A stretch of 64,000 nt of DNA from Albula goreensis (GCA_022829145.1 CM040744.1:8343001-8407000); one strand, 5' to 3'; positions 38,428-52,600 are shown, counted from the stretch's first letter. The notes: generated by a model from the sequence alone, not told the origin. Made by a program: numbers and translations.

Positions 38428-38760
38428 TTTAGAAAAGTATTTTGCGTGGCTCAGAAAAAAAACCAAAATAGGTATATAAAAACTTTTCCAAAAAGTATAA
38501 AAAAAACTCTTGGGCTGTCCCACACCTCTCCTTTTTCAGTTGAACCCTTTGCCTGTATTGGGTCGCGTGCAAGACCGCTTCTCTGGTGTCTGAAGGCGCT
38601 GCGTCCCTTTAAAAAGCGGCACGCGCCTGGGAGCCCCCCTTCTCACGCCGGTCGCGTGTCGCTTTGACCAATAAGAGCACTTGGGGCAGGCGCGTGCAAG
38701 CGACCAATGGGAAGCTGTACTGCGCCCGAGAGAGGTTATTATGCCCAAACTGTTTATGAT
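38428..38760 (-). promoter_or_regulatory. atoh1: atoh1 promoter and 5' UTR
   Basis: Read on the minus strand there is a TATA-like element (CTTTTTAAAGG, about 38606-38616) roughly 180 bp before the ATG. Two inverted CCAAT boxes stand upstream (38668-38672 and 38704-38708 on the plus strand), with an E-box CACTTG at about 38679 between them. CpG content is high. This spacing fits a start site near 38580 and a 5' UTR of about 150 bases. Confidence 0.65.
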
Positions 38761-41700
38761 AATGCCACAGTTAAGGGCTGTTTAACTGGGGTGTTATTCG
38801 CACAATGGGTCGTCCCACAGGACGCACGCACAGTGATACTAAGTGGATTGGAAGGAATGTTGATTGAACGGACTTAAGTTTGTTGGTCACTCTACATATC
38901 CACCTTCGTATAGCCACTTGGTCTAGTCTACATGCAATAAGGGCATCTCCGAATTGACAGCTAGCAGTTATCATGCAACAAGAGAATCATGCCCAACTGT
39001 CAAGAATTACGGCCAACTTGCCCAGTGTCGTATTGTGAAAACAAGGTGCATATGTTCTCATTTAATTTCTGCAATTGATGGTACCATCAGCCCTATTAAA
39101 TGTATTATTAAATATATTTTATGTGTTTGTCACCTCGCATATAATATCCGTTTTACATGTATTATTATTGTTGTTATTTCTGTTGTTGTTGTTGTTGCTG
39201 CTGTTGCTAATAGCACTATAAATAAATACTGGTAAAGTGTTATTGTGTTACTGTAGCTTCCGTTATTTCTTTCTGTTGTCTAATTATAAGAATATTTCGT
39301 TTATAACAGTTGGCAAAAAAATCAGTTATTGCATAGATAATTAAATATAACGGATTCATGTATACTCCTGTCGAATCTTTGCTAAGATCATGGTTTAATA
39401 AACCACAAAACATCAAGTTTAATTGTAAAGATTTAGAAATATTTTCGCTATCGCTAGCCTTCATAAATGTGGATTATCCAAATGTGGCATTGTAAACACG
39501 TGAATACGTGTTATATTTGATGAGGAATTAAAATGTGTCCCCAAGTCACTTTCGGTTTATCTTCACTCTACTTGGAAAATTTGAAGGAACACACTGGATG
39601 TGTTTGAACACGGCAGGCTTACCCTATTGCTGAAACTTATCATTTGGTGACAGAACGAGTGAACTATTTTAACTGTAGGTACACATGGTTAGGCCAGCAA
39701 ATAAACAATAAAAAATAGAAATTTTCCTTCTTTTTGATCTCATGGAATACCAGAAAAAGGACTGAATGAAGAACTCGGCTCCTGTGGTTTGTGCTCATTG
39801 TCAATTCAACGCTTCTCTATTCTCTTCAATGTTCCAGCCATCTTGAGTTTCATTTTCTTTTGTAAAAATTCAAAACCTTTTGATCCAACTTAAGGAACGC
39901 CCTGTTGGTAAGAGAGCTTCACAAGGATACGAAATGTGATATGGAAACGCGGCAGCGCTTTTGCCGTCACGTGCAGTGGCAACAGCGTAGGGAAAGTGCA
40001 GAGAAAACGTCTGGTCAGGACTGCACGGTCACACTTGCATGTTTGCATGTTTTGTATTATTGACATCTTTTGCAACTGGTGATTCCTCCTAACATCCTCA
40101 CTTTAGTTCATTTTGATTATGAAGGAATGCATAAATATATCCAGAGCCGTGGAATTAAATAGTAACGATTCAGTAAACACAATATTATTGAAATAATGTA
40201 GATATGATATATGAAGAACTTAGGCCTGCCATCTACGTGAAATATCACAAGTTAATATAAAATAATTTACATTGCATTTGAGATTGTTTTCACGGGTCAA
40301 CATGCTAGACCATGAGCTCCATAATGTTCGCGTTCCGTTGGTTTATCCCATATTCAGGGTCTCCTGTACCTACAAGTATCAACAAATCTGTTTTAAATTT
40401 TTCGGGGATTTATTCCGAATGACAGGATTGGGAATTTAGTATACTTACTGTTCTTACCGATGTTAAAATGCACACTACTACTGGGGCTGATTAAAAATTA
40501 AGTACTTACATTTCGAATTTTAATATTACCTGTATTTTCCAATGTCAATTACAATGTTTAACATGATTCCTCAGTCCATGAGGCTAACCAGATGCGAAGA
40601 GCATCTTGGCCTAAACTTTTCTCATGGGTAAGTGAGTTAAATTCTGATATCCAGGGCGGATTCTTCCAAAGAACTATGTGAGGACCGTAAGAATCTTTTG
40701 AGTCGTTTTAACCTCTGCACAGCACAGAACCCAATGAAATAGCTGTACAATGATAAAAGTATATCAAACACAATGCGGTACCAAAACAATCCTTACTACA
40801 TTTTAATCCTCATTAGCTTTAAATTAACATAAAAAAAAAAAAAAAACATGACAAATATGACAGTGAATCAGTTACAGCGTTAAATTAAACCCCCAAAGTC
40901 TTTGACATAAGAAGAAAACGAAGTAGTCTGATTTATTTTTGTTTGATATTAAGGCACTTATTTAAAAGAAAACAAATATATTAGTTGCAACATATTACAA
41001 AATAACGACTCGACACAGAAAATGTGATCTCTTAGGCTACTTGAACGACTGGAAATAAACCATTAAAGAATTCAGAATCTCATTCCAACAATTTCTGACG
41101 AAAAAAATGACATTAATCTTTTCTCATTTTATTCATGAATTCATAAGACGAGAGGGATCTGGGACTGGCGCCGGGGTCCGTCTCCCCACCTACAAGTGGC
41201 CGTCCAGTCGGGCTGCGTGTCTTGGAATAGTCCCTAAAGCAAACAACAGGTTGGATATTGTAGCTACTGATTATTAAAATGTCGCGCGCACAATGGTGAC
41301 TCTATGTTCCATTCGACACGCTTGAAGAACTCTTTGGAAAATGTGCACAATTTGGGTCCCGATGGGGGCTTCCAGCGTGATCCAGTCTGCATACTGCTAA
41401 TTTCATTCTTGTCTCCGGGGAAACCGAAAGCTTTTTCAGATTGTAAGTGGAGGTTCGTGAAATAAAATAATAATAATAATAATAGCTATAATAATAGTAA
41501 TAATAATAAAAATAATAATAAATCAGACGATTTTTTTTTCCTTTTCATTGAAACCGGGTCGTGCTGGGTCATTTTCGAGAGGATAATCAAGAGGAAGTAA
41601 CTCTAAACCGTGGACTTGCAGGTTTGTTTAGTGCAGGCTTTGTGATTCCGTGGTCTACAGACAAAACCGAGTGAGAACTTTGAGTCGGACTTGGGGTCAG

Positions 41701-44079
41701 AACGAGCGCGCGACTTCACTAAGGTGTTGCACACAAAGAAGCATGCTGTATCTATTTACATTCATAACCACGTTTCTGTGATTTTAGGTCTCTGATTATA
41801 TAGATTTGTGGTTGCACACGAAACATGTCATTGGAAGAAGAATTTCTGAAAAATACGCTGCAAACATTATAGTTGGTGAAGAAAACACGTTTAAGACCAA
41901 TATTTCTTAATACACCTCTTTATTAGCATGCAAAGTGAGTTTGACATCTGTGATTCATCACTTAAAATATAAATAACGGTAGTTTAAAGTTTTCCGAGTG
42001 CTAAAACAAAAGGAGCTGTCTTAAATAAAAACCGGTTTTTCTTAGTTGGTAAGCACATGTATGCAACTCTCTCACCTCATCGTTTTCTTTGTAGTTCTTG
42101 TTATAGAACAGAATTGTTATAGAGAGCGACGAAGAGAAATGCGGCTCTCTGCACTTCTGTCTACTCACACATACATACACACACATGCACGCGCACACGC
42201 GCGCACAGGAAGGTGCAACAATATTCTGGATGAGATGGACATGGATTTTTCTTAGCTTCACAGTTAGCTTAGCTGACGGTGGAGATGATAATGACACAGT
42301 AAAGTAGCAGAAGTATACAGTCACACATGGTAGTTCTTGGTTTGTTGACTTTTGTCTCCCCCTCCCAGTCCGCGGGAGTTGTGCTTGGTGTTACACGAAA
42401 AAAAAAAAAAAATATATATATATATAGCATACATAAACAATAATGTAATATTGCTTATGTTTACGTATCTTATAACAAGACTTGAAAAAACAGAATATTT
42501 ATGTGTGTTATGTTCGAGGCCGTGTCACTCTACGGTGCGTCAATAGATCCAATATTGGTCAACTTTCTGATGGATAACGGTGAGGGTTTTGCTGACTGGA
42601 CCGCTCTGTGTACCGTAACGGAACGCTCTGGTTGAAATCCACAGTCTGCTGGCGTTTTATGCGCACCCACAATTCCTGCGTGTACAGCGCATTAATCGTG
42701 AACACTTGTAGTGAAATAGCGCCACCCCATGGATTTTGGTTCACAGACCTCTGAGTTTACAAATATGGGTCAACAATTTAAAAAAATAAATGCGTTTGGT
42801 TGAGTTAAAGATTCAATTGTCCCTAATTTAGCATGTAATACCAATACAATCTGCATATCTCGGAGTATTATATATATGATACTTTATTTTCTCTTAAATA
42901 GTTGGCAAGAATATTAGGTTTGAGCGGAAAAGCTGTATTTCACAGTAAAACAATTTTTGTTTAAAGATTTTTAAGTTCAGTAAAGTGAAAAACATTACAC
43001 AAATTAAATACTTTATTTTAAGGTAAGAACATTATTGTATAATTGATCTAGGAAGATAGCACCACTCAAATCCAACGAAAGTGAAAGCCATGTGCCAAAC
43101 TCATTTATAGGCTATGGGTCAGTTCAGCTTAGTTTACAAATCACTGTGAGCATGAGTATTTGTGATATTTTTTACATACTTCTTTGGGACTTTTTAGATC
43201 TATGTTAAACTGAAACACACATGCAGTTAGAGGAACATGAGGATTTCTTCAGCAAAGTCATGTGTTAGAAGAGATGCAGTTGTAAAAAGAAAAAAATGCA
43301 GAAGTGACATTCTCTATTTGGATTTAATGACTAAGGATGAATTTTTCTTATTTATGTTTTTATACAATGAACAACTATTGCCTGAAAGGCAGAGCAGCAG
43401 CTTAATGCAAAAATAAACAAAACTTTTAAGTTGTTTTCCACATCACATTCTCCTTCGTTTCCAGACAGCCGCAAACAGCGCTTGACTCTGAGGAGAAGGA
43501 GCTGTGTAATTCATGAAGCATACCGTTTGCCCTACACTCTAGAAATATTTAGAAATTGAATTGTATCATGTTGATTATTCATGAGAAATGGAAACAAGCC
43601 TGAGGTGCATTTGAACATTGTGGCAAGTCATCCAAACAATCATAACTTTATGTCAATCAGCGCATGCATATTCATTGCATATTCATTGTTTTCCTATCTT
43701 TTCTGTTCTTTTCCATTCTTTGCTCTCTTTACTTATTCCAATCCCAGATGGTAGCGGTTAGATGGTTTTGTTGGAAGACAGAATTTAGAGGTGAAAAATG
43801 GTTGGTTTCATCATATTGCATTATATACGGTAATAATCTTCATCCTACAGTTACCTTTTCAATGAACAAACTCAAGCTGTATAAAAAAGCAAACGCTCAG
43901 ATTTAACACCTCTGAGAACCTGACACAGGGAAAGCTAAACTGAATGACTGTAATAAACAAGTATCATTAAAAAGAGCACCATCACAAAAAGTGTCTGTTG
44001 TATTCAAAGAGAATTTACACAATGGGAGATAATTACTTTTGTACAAACATGGAGTTCAAAGACAACACAAACATACCAC
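38761..44079. other. spacer between atoh1 and grid2 (tail to promoter)
   Basis: No gene is recognised. Distinct parts are a TTG/CTG run at 39176-39205, a CpG-bearing patch at 39940-40035 (GGAAACGCGGCAGCGC), a CpG-bearing unique-looking block at 41140-41460, an AAT-rich array at 41463-41522, a CA/CGCA tract at 42166-42207 and a TA run at 42412-42424. The block at 41140-41460 could be an atoh1 upstream element or a non-coding transcript, without proof. The rest is AT-rich. Confidence 0.5.
41463..41522. repeat. interrupted AAT trinucleotide array
   Basis: Sixty bases of AAT/AATAAA units with a few interruptions. Confidence 0.9.
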
Positions 44080-46244
44080 TGTAGAAAACAAGTTTATTAG
44101 ACAAATTATACACAGAAAGCTTTGCCACTTGTAACAGAGGCCTCAGTTTGTTCCATTTGAATAATATGCAACACATACAACAAAATAGGCCTATATTAAA
44201 TACTGTACATTGTAATCAGTTGAAAATTATCAAGTAATCCTGTATGTTCTATGTATGAAATTAAAAATGTTACAGGCATAGCAAGTTTTAAGCATGCTTC
44301 TTTTTAAGAACTTGCCTCCTTCATAAATCATTGAACCAAACTGAAACCAAGATCAAATGAAATGGCGTTTCTGTAGAAGAGAATGGGGGAAGTTGTCAGT
44401 GAAGCGGTATGGTCGCTAAATCAATGCTAGGCTTACATGGTTCTCTTTAAAAATCCCATCAAAATTAGCATCAACATGTAAAATGTACAATTTTATAATG
44501 TCTCTTCATTTATACTAAAGCAATTTGAAAATGTTGGCTGTTTCCTATTGTCATTCGATAGCCATAGCTTAAGAAAAGAACATCTAGAATGCTTGCATCA
44601 AACACTGTCGCTGTTCTCTACGCACAACATTTGCGATTTAGTCTTAAGATAACAAACTGAAAGCTCATTCTAAACAACTAACATTATTAAATATTAATAC
44701 AGTGTTAATGAAAAGGTTTGGTTGCTCTTTTTTCATCAAAATGTGTTTTCATATTTTTTCCCACTGCACCTTAATGGCCTTGTTTAAACAATTGGCACTT
44801 AAAAAAGGTTAGATAAACATTATCCTAAACATTTAAGAAATAAAATAAAGACATTTCAAAAAGAGTTCCTAAAGGATTGCTGTAATCTCCCTGTTTCAAA
44901 TGGCATGATGATGCATTGATTGTGGACGATCTGCTCAATGGACGACCACCGTAGGGCAGGCAGAGACGAACCTCCTGGGCCAATCAGGTGCTGAGGCTCT
45001 CTCTAATGTTCCTGTACATTTTCTAGCCTTACCTTACCATTTATGAATATGGTGTGACTCATACACAGCAGTCTGCAGGTAAAATTTAGAATAAAACAAA
45101 AAAATTGACATTTATTGACCTTGACCTCAGTCATTACTAGAAAAAAGAGAAAAGAAAAACAGCAGTCATGACACATGATGTGAATCAGAATAACAGGATA
45201 GAAGTCCAAATTTTCATTTCAAAACCAGAAGAGAAAAAACAAGTAGACACCTCAGCACAATGTTTTTTTTTTAAACTTTCTGACCAAACACATTCCACGC
45301 ATTAAGATTTGTTATATTTAAAACAAATTCAATTAAAGACATACAATAGCCTTAGCTGCAGTTAAAGTCCTCTTTCTTGTGGTTGTCTTTTTTTTCCTTT
45401 TTTGTCTTTTGACTTTTTTTCTCCTCAGAGCCTTTTGTTTAAAGTGTTTGATTTCAGGCTCCCACCTTGAAATAGCCAGCACTATACAGGTGAGAAAATA
45501 TCAGAATTACATACAATCACATATAGGTATACGGGCACTGGTACAGTGCAGTAGTATTGATCGGCTGAGTCTTGTGTGCATCTCGGTGGAGGCCCCGGCC
45601 GGAACTGAGAGCTCAGCTATCAGAGAACAGCAATCTTGCACCGGGCGATGTTTTATTTTTTTTAATTTTTTTGTTTTTTTTGTTTTATTTTTTTTCGGCC
45701 TGAAAGCAAGGCTGAGCAACAGAAGAGCACTCAGCGTGACACAAGATCCCATCAAGTAGAAGGACGGATCACCAAAAGTAAACCCTTGAGTTATTGCAGA
45801 TACGGTGCATGGATCACGCTGATAGGGCAGCTTGGTTTTTTGTTTGTCTTCTATAAAACAGTTACGCCCGTGTACTGTCTGTTGTGATGATCGGTCTCTT
45901 CTTCAGGAGAATGGCCCTCACAGGGCGTAAAACGAAAATGAAACTCATCCTCTCCACGGCAAATAAAACCAAAAAAATATCTTGACAACAACAACGACAA
46001 AGCAAAAAACATTAAGTGCCCTCCTCCTCTCTTTTAGTTCAGAAGGACGAGCAACCCCCACTTTGCCCACGAAAGCAAAGCAACAAAAAATGAAGAAAAC
46101 TCCAAAAAGATTTCTATGTACATATATCCTTTTGTGTGTATGTATGAAAGTATGTCTGTGTGTCTGTATGTGTAAGCGTATGTGTGTGAGTGAGTGCGTG
46201 TGTGTTTTCTTGCTTTGTGTGACATTTCTGGCCTGTAGCACATT
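44080..46244 (-). other. grid2: grid2 3' UTR (inferred)
   Basis: This is the stretch between the grid2 stop and the best polyadenylation signal. It includes a tract of A-runs on the transcribed strand at 45650-45700, a CA-rich stretch at about 46132-46206, and long A/T-rich segments. It holds no convincing open frame. The length is inferred from the signal only. Confidence 0.5.
44093..44098 (-). terminator. grid2: grid2 polyadenylation signal (AATAAA)
   Basis: The minus strand reads AATAAACTTGTTTTCTACAG and then a GT-rich stretch (GTGGTATGTTTGTGTTGTC), the classical hexamer, cleavage site and downstream element. It lies about 2.15 kb after the grid2 stop codon, with no equally good signal noticed between. 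Confidence 0.55.
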
Positions 46245-46673
46245 TTAAATGGATGTGCCCCGGTCGGGGTCATTGCCGTAGCCAAAGCTGGGCGCGGGGG
46301 TGGGCTGGTACGGTATGGTGGACATTGTCTTGATGGGGCTGCGGAAGAAGCCGCCATTGGGGGCGCGCTGCCGGAAAGGCCCCCCAGTCCGGTGGTCCTG
46401 CACCCCCCCGAAGGTGAAGCCCGCCGCGGCTTTGGCCGACAGACTGCGGCTGAGCGTCTGGATCTGCTCCGGGATGAAGGTGGTGGTGGTGATGTGCGTG
46501 TTGCGGAAGTCGCTGATCTGCTCCAGGGCCTGGCGGGCCGCCGGCAGGGAGTCCATGTCGAGGGGTGTCAGGTCGATGGAGGAGGTGGAGAACTGCTTGT
46601 GGGGGCTGTCGTCCTCGGTGCAGAGGCTGTTCACCCTCCGGTGGAGGTGCTCCAGGTCGATCTCTTTGTCATC
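46245..46673 (-). CDS. grid2: grid2 last coding exon (GluD2 C-terminal cytoplasmic tail)
   Basis: The exon encodes 142 residues and a TAA stop. It opens after a strong pyrimidine tract and CCCGCAG acceptor with [18 protein letters not shown], and continues with [37 protein letters not shown], then [20 protein letters not shown]. It ends with [10 protein letters not shown], whose last four residues form the PDZ-binding C-terminus known for GluD2. This is the cytoplasmic tail of the delta-2 ionotropic-type glutamate receptor, which at parallel fibre-Purkinje synapses binds cerebellin and scaffold proteins. The phase-0 join to the exon at 54887-55127 restores SRVPSKE|DDKEID, as I recall it from the human protein. 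The paralogue grid1 has a related tail, but the adjacent atoh1 and smarcad1 make grid2 the call. The first 13 codons precede a GTG, so naive ORF callers start too late. Confidence 0.96.
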   Translation of the reverse strand, partial: DDKEIDLEHLHRRVNSLCTEDDSPHKQFSTSSIDLTPLDMDSLPAARQALEQISDFRNTHITTTTFIPEQIQTLSRSLSAKAAAGFTFGGVQDHRTGGPFRQRAPNGGFFRSPIKTMSTIPYQPTPAPSFGYGNDPDRGTSI

Positions 46674-49600
46674 CTGCGGGGTCGAGGGTGTGGGCAGGAG
46701 GGGAACGAGGGAGCGAGGGAAGAGGAAGGTTGTTACAGGAAGAAATAGGGTGAGGGAGGAAAGGGAAACGGGTGAGGGATTATTGGGAGAGAGGAAAGCA
46801 GTGGGGAGAGAAAAGAAAAAAGGTTTGTGAGGAAGGAGCAGGGATTTATGGGTAAATTTGTGGGGAACAACAGGGACATTTTAGGGGGCAAAGTATGGAG
46901 GGAAGGTGAAAGAGAAATGCGATGAGGTGATGAGAGGGAGTGATGGACAGACAGGGATGAAGTGGAGGGGAGGTGAGGAGAGAGGGACAAAGGGGAGGGG
47001 AAGAGAGACGCAGACTGAGCTGCAGTCAGGAGAACACACAAACGGACACATTCTAAAATGGGGCAGATACTCTGTGTGTCTGCTCTTAAACCCCAATGAC
47101 ACAGGGAAGGGCAACGCTCAGCTGGCTCTGAGCCACAGCTGCAGTTAACACACAACTGCCCACACTCAGACTCAGAATCGCCTCAAACTCACTTGCAGCC
47201 AATTACTATAGAAAGCGGCATTTTAAATGTCTCTCCCATGGTTAAGGAAGACATGGAAAATTAAATATGGAAAAAAGATCAGAAGAGTAGATCAGCATTA
47301 TAGCATTGACCACTACCCTGGAAACGGATGGACCGCATCCTGTAATTACTTGGCATATTTCCAAGATTATATGTGCAAATGGTTACATTTAATGCACAAG
47401 TTCAAAGAAGCAAAGGCCATCATTTATCAAATACTGAATTGAAGGACTCCATGCAGGGATGTGGGCATAACGCTGTTTCCCCTTGAACTACTGGTAGCGA
47501 CAATTAAATTATGGTAACATTGCTGATGCAGCCGGGTGAAATAGTGCACAGTCATATGAAAAATACATTGTCCCGCATCACTCAAAACTCAATTTCCAAG
47601 GTTTGCACTCAGAGAGGAGTGTCTCTCGCTTGTGCCAGTTTTTAGAGGTTTCAAGGGGAGTGTGGTGCTTCGATCGACGGGGTGGAAACAAAGTGCTCTC
47701 TCCACCCAGACAGTGGTGACCCTCCCTTAAAGGGGTGCAGAAGCACTGACCATGAGGAGTGGGAGAGGGCAAGGCTGTCGCCGTGGTAGCGGTGCAGGGG
47801 CGGGGTTGACCACGGTAACCATCTCTCAAAGGGGGAAGGGGCAGGCGGGGGTGTTGTTTGTGGGGACCTGGCCTCACACAACACAGAGTGGGGAGAGCGA
47901 GGGGGTAGGGGGTCAAAGGGGATAGGAGAGCAAAGGTGGGGTCAGAGCAAAGGAGTGAGGAAAGTTAGAGAGAAAGTAACAGGAGACATTTCAGTCGGTC
48001 AACATGAGTAAATGGCTGAACCTCGGCCCTCGCCTTCCATGTTCATTCACAACAGCAAAGGAGGGATGATGGCAGACAAAGAAAAACAACACAACCATGA
48101 GATGAGGAGAACGACCACTTCCTGTTTGGGCCTTGACAGCTTTCAGAGGGTTCTGAGAAGCATGTTAACCTATTGGCAGAGCATCACTATAGACTGTGCA
48201 TTAGAACCAGTTGCTGCCTACAAGTTTAAGACATGCAGAGGAGAAACCTCCCACATTTCTAGACAACGCGTAGTGCATCGGAAGGGGTTTATGTTTGCAC
48301 ATTTGACTGCTGTGTCAAATGGCACTGATGCATGATGCCCTTCCATAGACTGTCAGTGATGGAGATGTCACCCTCGAGTAGTTAACAAGAGAAGCTTATT
48401 GCTAAAAGTACTTAGGATGCCGCCCACTCCACAGTGCCATGTTGTCCTGAGAGTGTTTGAGGATTACCCTTTCCACTTTAGGGCCAGATCGTAGCATTGA
48501 CACAGGTAATCCCGCGGGATCATTGGAGTGGGACCACATCGCAGTAAGGCGGGCGGTAAGCCATCCAGGTGTCTCCGTCAGCAAGACACCCAGTTTGGCA
48601 TCACGAAAAAGGAAGACAACTTCTGTTGGCTGGACCCGAGCAAGGACGGTTTGCATGATTGTTGTACTTAGCAAGCCGAACACAGTAAATTAAGCACTGT
48701 GCTTTTCCTTCTAATGGGAGTGTAAATACCAAGCAGATGGTTCCACTAGGAAAAAGCAAGCAAGCAGAAGGCGAGGCATCCATCTCGATTTGGCGCAAAC
48801 AAGCCAGATGCCATGGGAACGCGGGTGTTGCTCTCGCCCCAAACGTGCTGGCTGCTGCAGCGTGCTAATGAGGGGGGTTCCCCGCATCGCCGTCTCCAGC
48901 TACGCCGCAGGACTGCGGTGGGGAGCGGAGGTGTAATTGATGCTAACTGAAACGGTTTTTCACTCTCGACCCTGATCACGCCTCCCTCCATCCGTCTGCA
49001 GCATTGATTTGCATATAAAACGTGCCGCTTTTCACCCCGACGAATATGATGATGCAGTGCGTTCTTCTGCTCGTAGCTCTGCTAGAGTAATGTACAGAAA
49101 GCAGACTCTTCTGCAGACACATGGACACAGAGGATTCGAATCAGGGCAATTCCTGCTGCTTCTGTAGTCTGGCAGCACAAGAATGGCTGGAGGGTTTGGG
49201 GTTCAAATCCTGCTTGTGGATTTAAGTCCCGCTTGTTATGCTTCTCTTGTGTCTTGATACTTCTTTCATGCCTTCAAGCTTAAATCACTACATCACAGCT
49301 AAGTCACTGAAACTTTTCTACAGATAGCAGTTATTTCCAATATAACGGTCAATTCACAGCATATTATTTGAGAAGATTCACTGATGTACCAAAAACTATG
49401 TCGACCTTGGTATTCCACGTTTATGGGGATGATAGGCCTTAAATGAGTGACATCACACCCTCTTCACCAATCATGCACTTCAAATTCTGACTTATAGGTG
49501 CACCAGGAGTAAGGTTACTGTCCTGGTTTTTGCAAGGCCTTTAAAATTGACAGGTGTGTAACACGTTTGTGAGAGCAAATGAGCAGTTGTGTTGTTCTCC

Positions 49601-52600
49601 ATTATTGGGAGATGAGGTAAAAACGAATTAAAAATCAAAAAAGGGTTTAAGTCTGGAGCAAAGGTGAAGTGGTTGATGGGAGCGAGGGGGCGGAGCCTGG
49701 GGGAGGGGCAGAGATGAGCGGGAAGACTGAGGTGGGAGGAGAGGCCCAGCATGCTGGCTGTGTCGGGGAGGACGAAGAGGGGCCCTGCAGGTGAGGGCCG
49801 TGTGTTTCAGTTTCACCTGACAAGCTCTGTCTTGTCTGGCAATCATGCTGTGTGTGTGTTTGTGTGTGCGTGTTTTGTGTGTGTGTGAGGGAGAGAAAGT
49901 GAGAGAGAGAAAGAAAGAGTGCAGGCAGATGGGAGGGTGGAGGAGAAATTTCAGAGAGACGGGGGTGATCAGAAAAAGACAGCATATTCATCACATAAAG
50001 GTCAGCGTTTTGTGTTGTTTTTTATCTGAGGAGCCAGATACCTGGAAGGGTGAGATGTAAAAATGGCATTTTGCATTGTTCTCCCACGCCCGCTTTTACC
50101 CAAATCCTCAACACAGAGTACTTATCTATAAAACAAAAAAGGAATGAAATCTTTCAGCCAGACAGTAAATCAGACACGATTTGACAGAATCAAACATCTT
50201 GAGGTCAGGAAAATGAATAAAACAGACATTGCTTTGGAGCACAGTACCCCTCCCCCTCACTCACTTGCACTGTCACTAAGGAGACTGGGCCTCGTCTCTA
50301 AAGATCAGCCTCAAATTTTTTTAACCAATTTTTTTTTTTTTTTTTTAATGCGGGAGTCGGAGAAGACTAAGCCGCCTCATTGCTTGACAGTTTTTTGGAA
50401 TCTCGTGCTACCATCCCAAGCACATGGTCTGATCGAGCCCTAGCCACTTCTCTTTCGGAGCATCTGGCAGGTGCCACAGTAAGAAAATGTCGTTTTGCGT
50501 GCCAGAGGACTGAGCCGGGTGAGGTGGAGGGGAAACTCTCCTGCGACGACTGTCAGACAGGCTGTCAGTGGATCGTTAAGTCGTATCACAGAGCGGAAGC
50601 AACAGTAAAAGCAACGGCGACAGTGAGATCACAGAGGAGCAGAGGGGTAAACGGGGACAAGCCAACACCATGGAGCATGTGCCGTGTGTGTGTGTGTGCA
50701 CAGGAGACAGAGACAGAAACACTACTCATTCTCTCTGCGTGCCATGCGTGCACGGCGAACAGTGAGAGTCAGAGGAGGACATTGCGGTGGAGGGAACAGT
50801 GCGCCAGTACCGCGAGCTTCACAGGGGGGAAGCGCGTGGGGAGGGATCAAAGTAAGTTTTGGCGCCTCACTGACAGGCTGGCAACATCGCGGCAGAACAA
50901 GTGAAAGCGTAAAACTGGTGAAAGCTCTGGATGAGAAACGTAATGAGAAACAAATAAAGGAAACATGAATTTTGCTTGACGTGTTTTTTGGGCTTCGTGA
51001 AATAAACTGGGATTTATGGCTGAGATAGCAGATTCTAAACTGGAAGTCTACTCAATATTGCGAATATTAAGTATGTCTTATTTTCTGCATAGTGGAGATT
51101 GAGCAAGGATGAAATGAGAAGTTTCACTTTTCATGTTTCAAGCTAAATTCCAAGCAGAGCGCATAATATTGCTTCTTCTTAAGCTGTAGTTGAATAAAAT
51201 GTCAGCAGAGAAAACAAAAGCTATACTGTCCATTCACACAATGCTAACGGTTTTATCAATAAAAATAAAATAAAATCACACAGGGTTGCCTGTGGAGATT
51301 AAATTATCTTCAACATATTTTGGAGCACTGGGTTTGTATTTCATGTTGTGAGAACTCATAAACCAAAAAAAAAAACATTTTAAGGGTGTGAGAATGCCTA
51401 CATGTTTGTGTGTTTTTTAAGTGTATGCACATACTAAAATGTGTTGCATGCATACATTAATGTTTTGTTTTGATCAGAAGGGCTTTAGTGCAGGAGCTTG
51501 TGTGTCCATGTTGTGTGCTTATCTGAGTGTTTGCTCAGTGTGATTATTTATAGTGTTATTATTTATGAAGCATATTTCAAGTTGGATAGTGTGTTCAATG
51601 TCAGTGTGAGTGAAGAGGGGGTGGCTTGGGGGGGTGCCCTTATTAAAAAAGTGGAGTGCGTCCGTGCGCAAAGAGCTGTGCAATCGCCTGCGGTGCGTCA
51701 CACCTGCTGGAGCAGTCCGGAACGCTGCACTGGGCCCAGCCAGACCTTGCTCTGCAGTAACCATGGTCACCAAGGGCGGGGGACATGGGGATTTTCAGCA
51801 CGAAAGACTGAAGTTCCGCAGGACTCTCCTGCTCTCTTTGATTATATTTTTGAGCAGAGACAGTGTAGCTCTCTGAGGATGATCTTACATCCAATGAAAA
51901 TGAATGTCTCTGTTATTATGACTGCACATCATAATAACAGGTAACTGAGAATTTGCTTTCTTAATGAGAACATCTGGAACATGCCAAGACTGTGATGTTA
52001 TTAATTGCCTCTTTGAATTCATGGCCTATTGTGCCCATTAATACTGATTTTACAACTACAGCTATTACAATAACAAAATACATCATACAACTATTGCTAC
52101 TAACTCTTGGCCAAATGCTTCTCTCTTTCCATAATTCACCATTGGAACTCACTGTTTTTGTCACAAAGGAACTCTTCAATTAAAGATAGGCACTCTGTGT
52201 ATAGGTAAAACAGGGGTGGTCTAGAGTGGCTTCATGCTGCGCTTGCTGACAGATAAAAGCTGTTGAGATTGCAGGGGGGTGCCGTGGAGGAGAACCGAAC
52301 CGAGGGGGGGCATGGAGCTGGGCCTCTCCATGGACAACGCCTCGCTCCCTGATCAAAAGCACTTTGAGCTTCTTTGCGGATGAATAATGAAAAAATTTCC
52401 AATTTTTTAAACTTAAACTTCTGCCGGGGCCTCGTGCTGACACCAGGGTCCGGTTCAATTACCCATCAGCAGAGGAGGCTGGGGTGAGAAGGAGGGTAGG
52501 TTTTGGGTCACTGCCAGGGTGGGTGTGGGTTTGGGGTCAAGTTCTATTATTGGGGAGAATAGTGGTGGTGAGAAATGCACAGAAAATAATAAAAAAATGA

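Noticed and set aside
38428..38523. Upstream in-frame extension of Atoh1
   Set aside because: Hydrophobic residues unlike the family; lies in the likely 5' UTR, and the ATG at 38427 gives the family-like start.
46300..46830. 176-codon plus-strand frame over the grid2 last exon
   Set aside because: It is the antisense shadow of the grid2 coding exon.
49186..49225. GGTTCAAATCC, a tRNA B-box-like sequence
   Set aside because: No matching A box or cloverleaf, and no tRNA-derived SINE structure around it.
50380..50904. 174-codon plus-strand frame in the grid2 intron
   Set aside because: Thr/Arg/Ser-rich with no domain, inside an intron, no splice signals.
51754..51772. CCATGG-centred palindrome resembling an X-box
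   Set aside because: One half-site departs from the RFX consensus, unlike the perfect motif at 61286.
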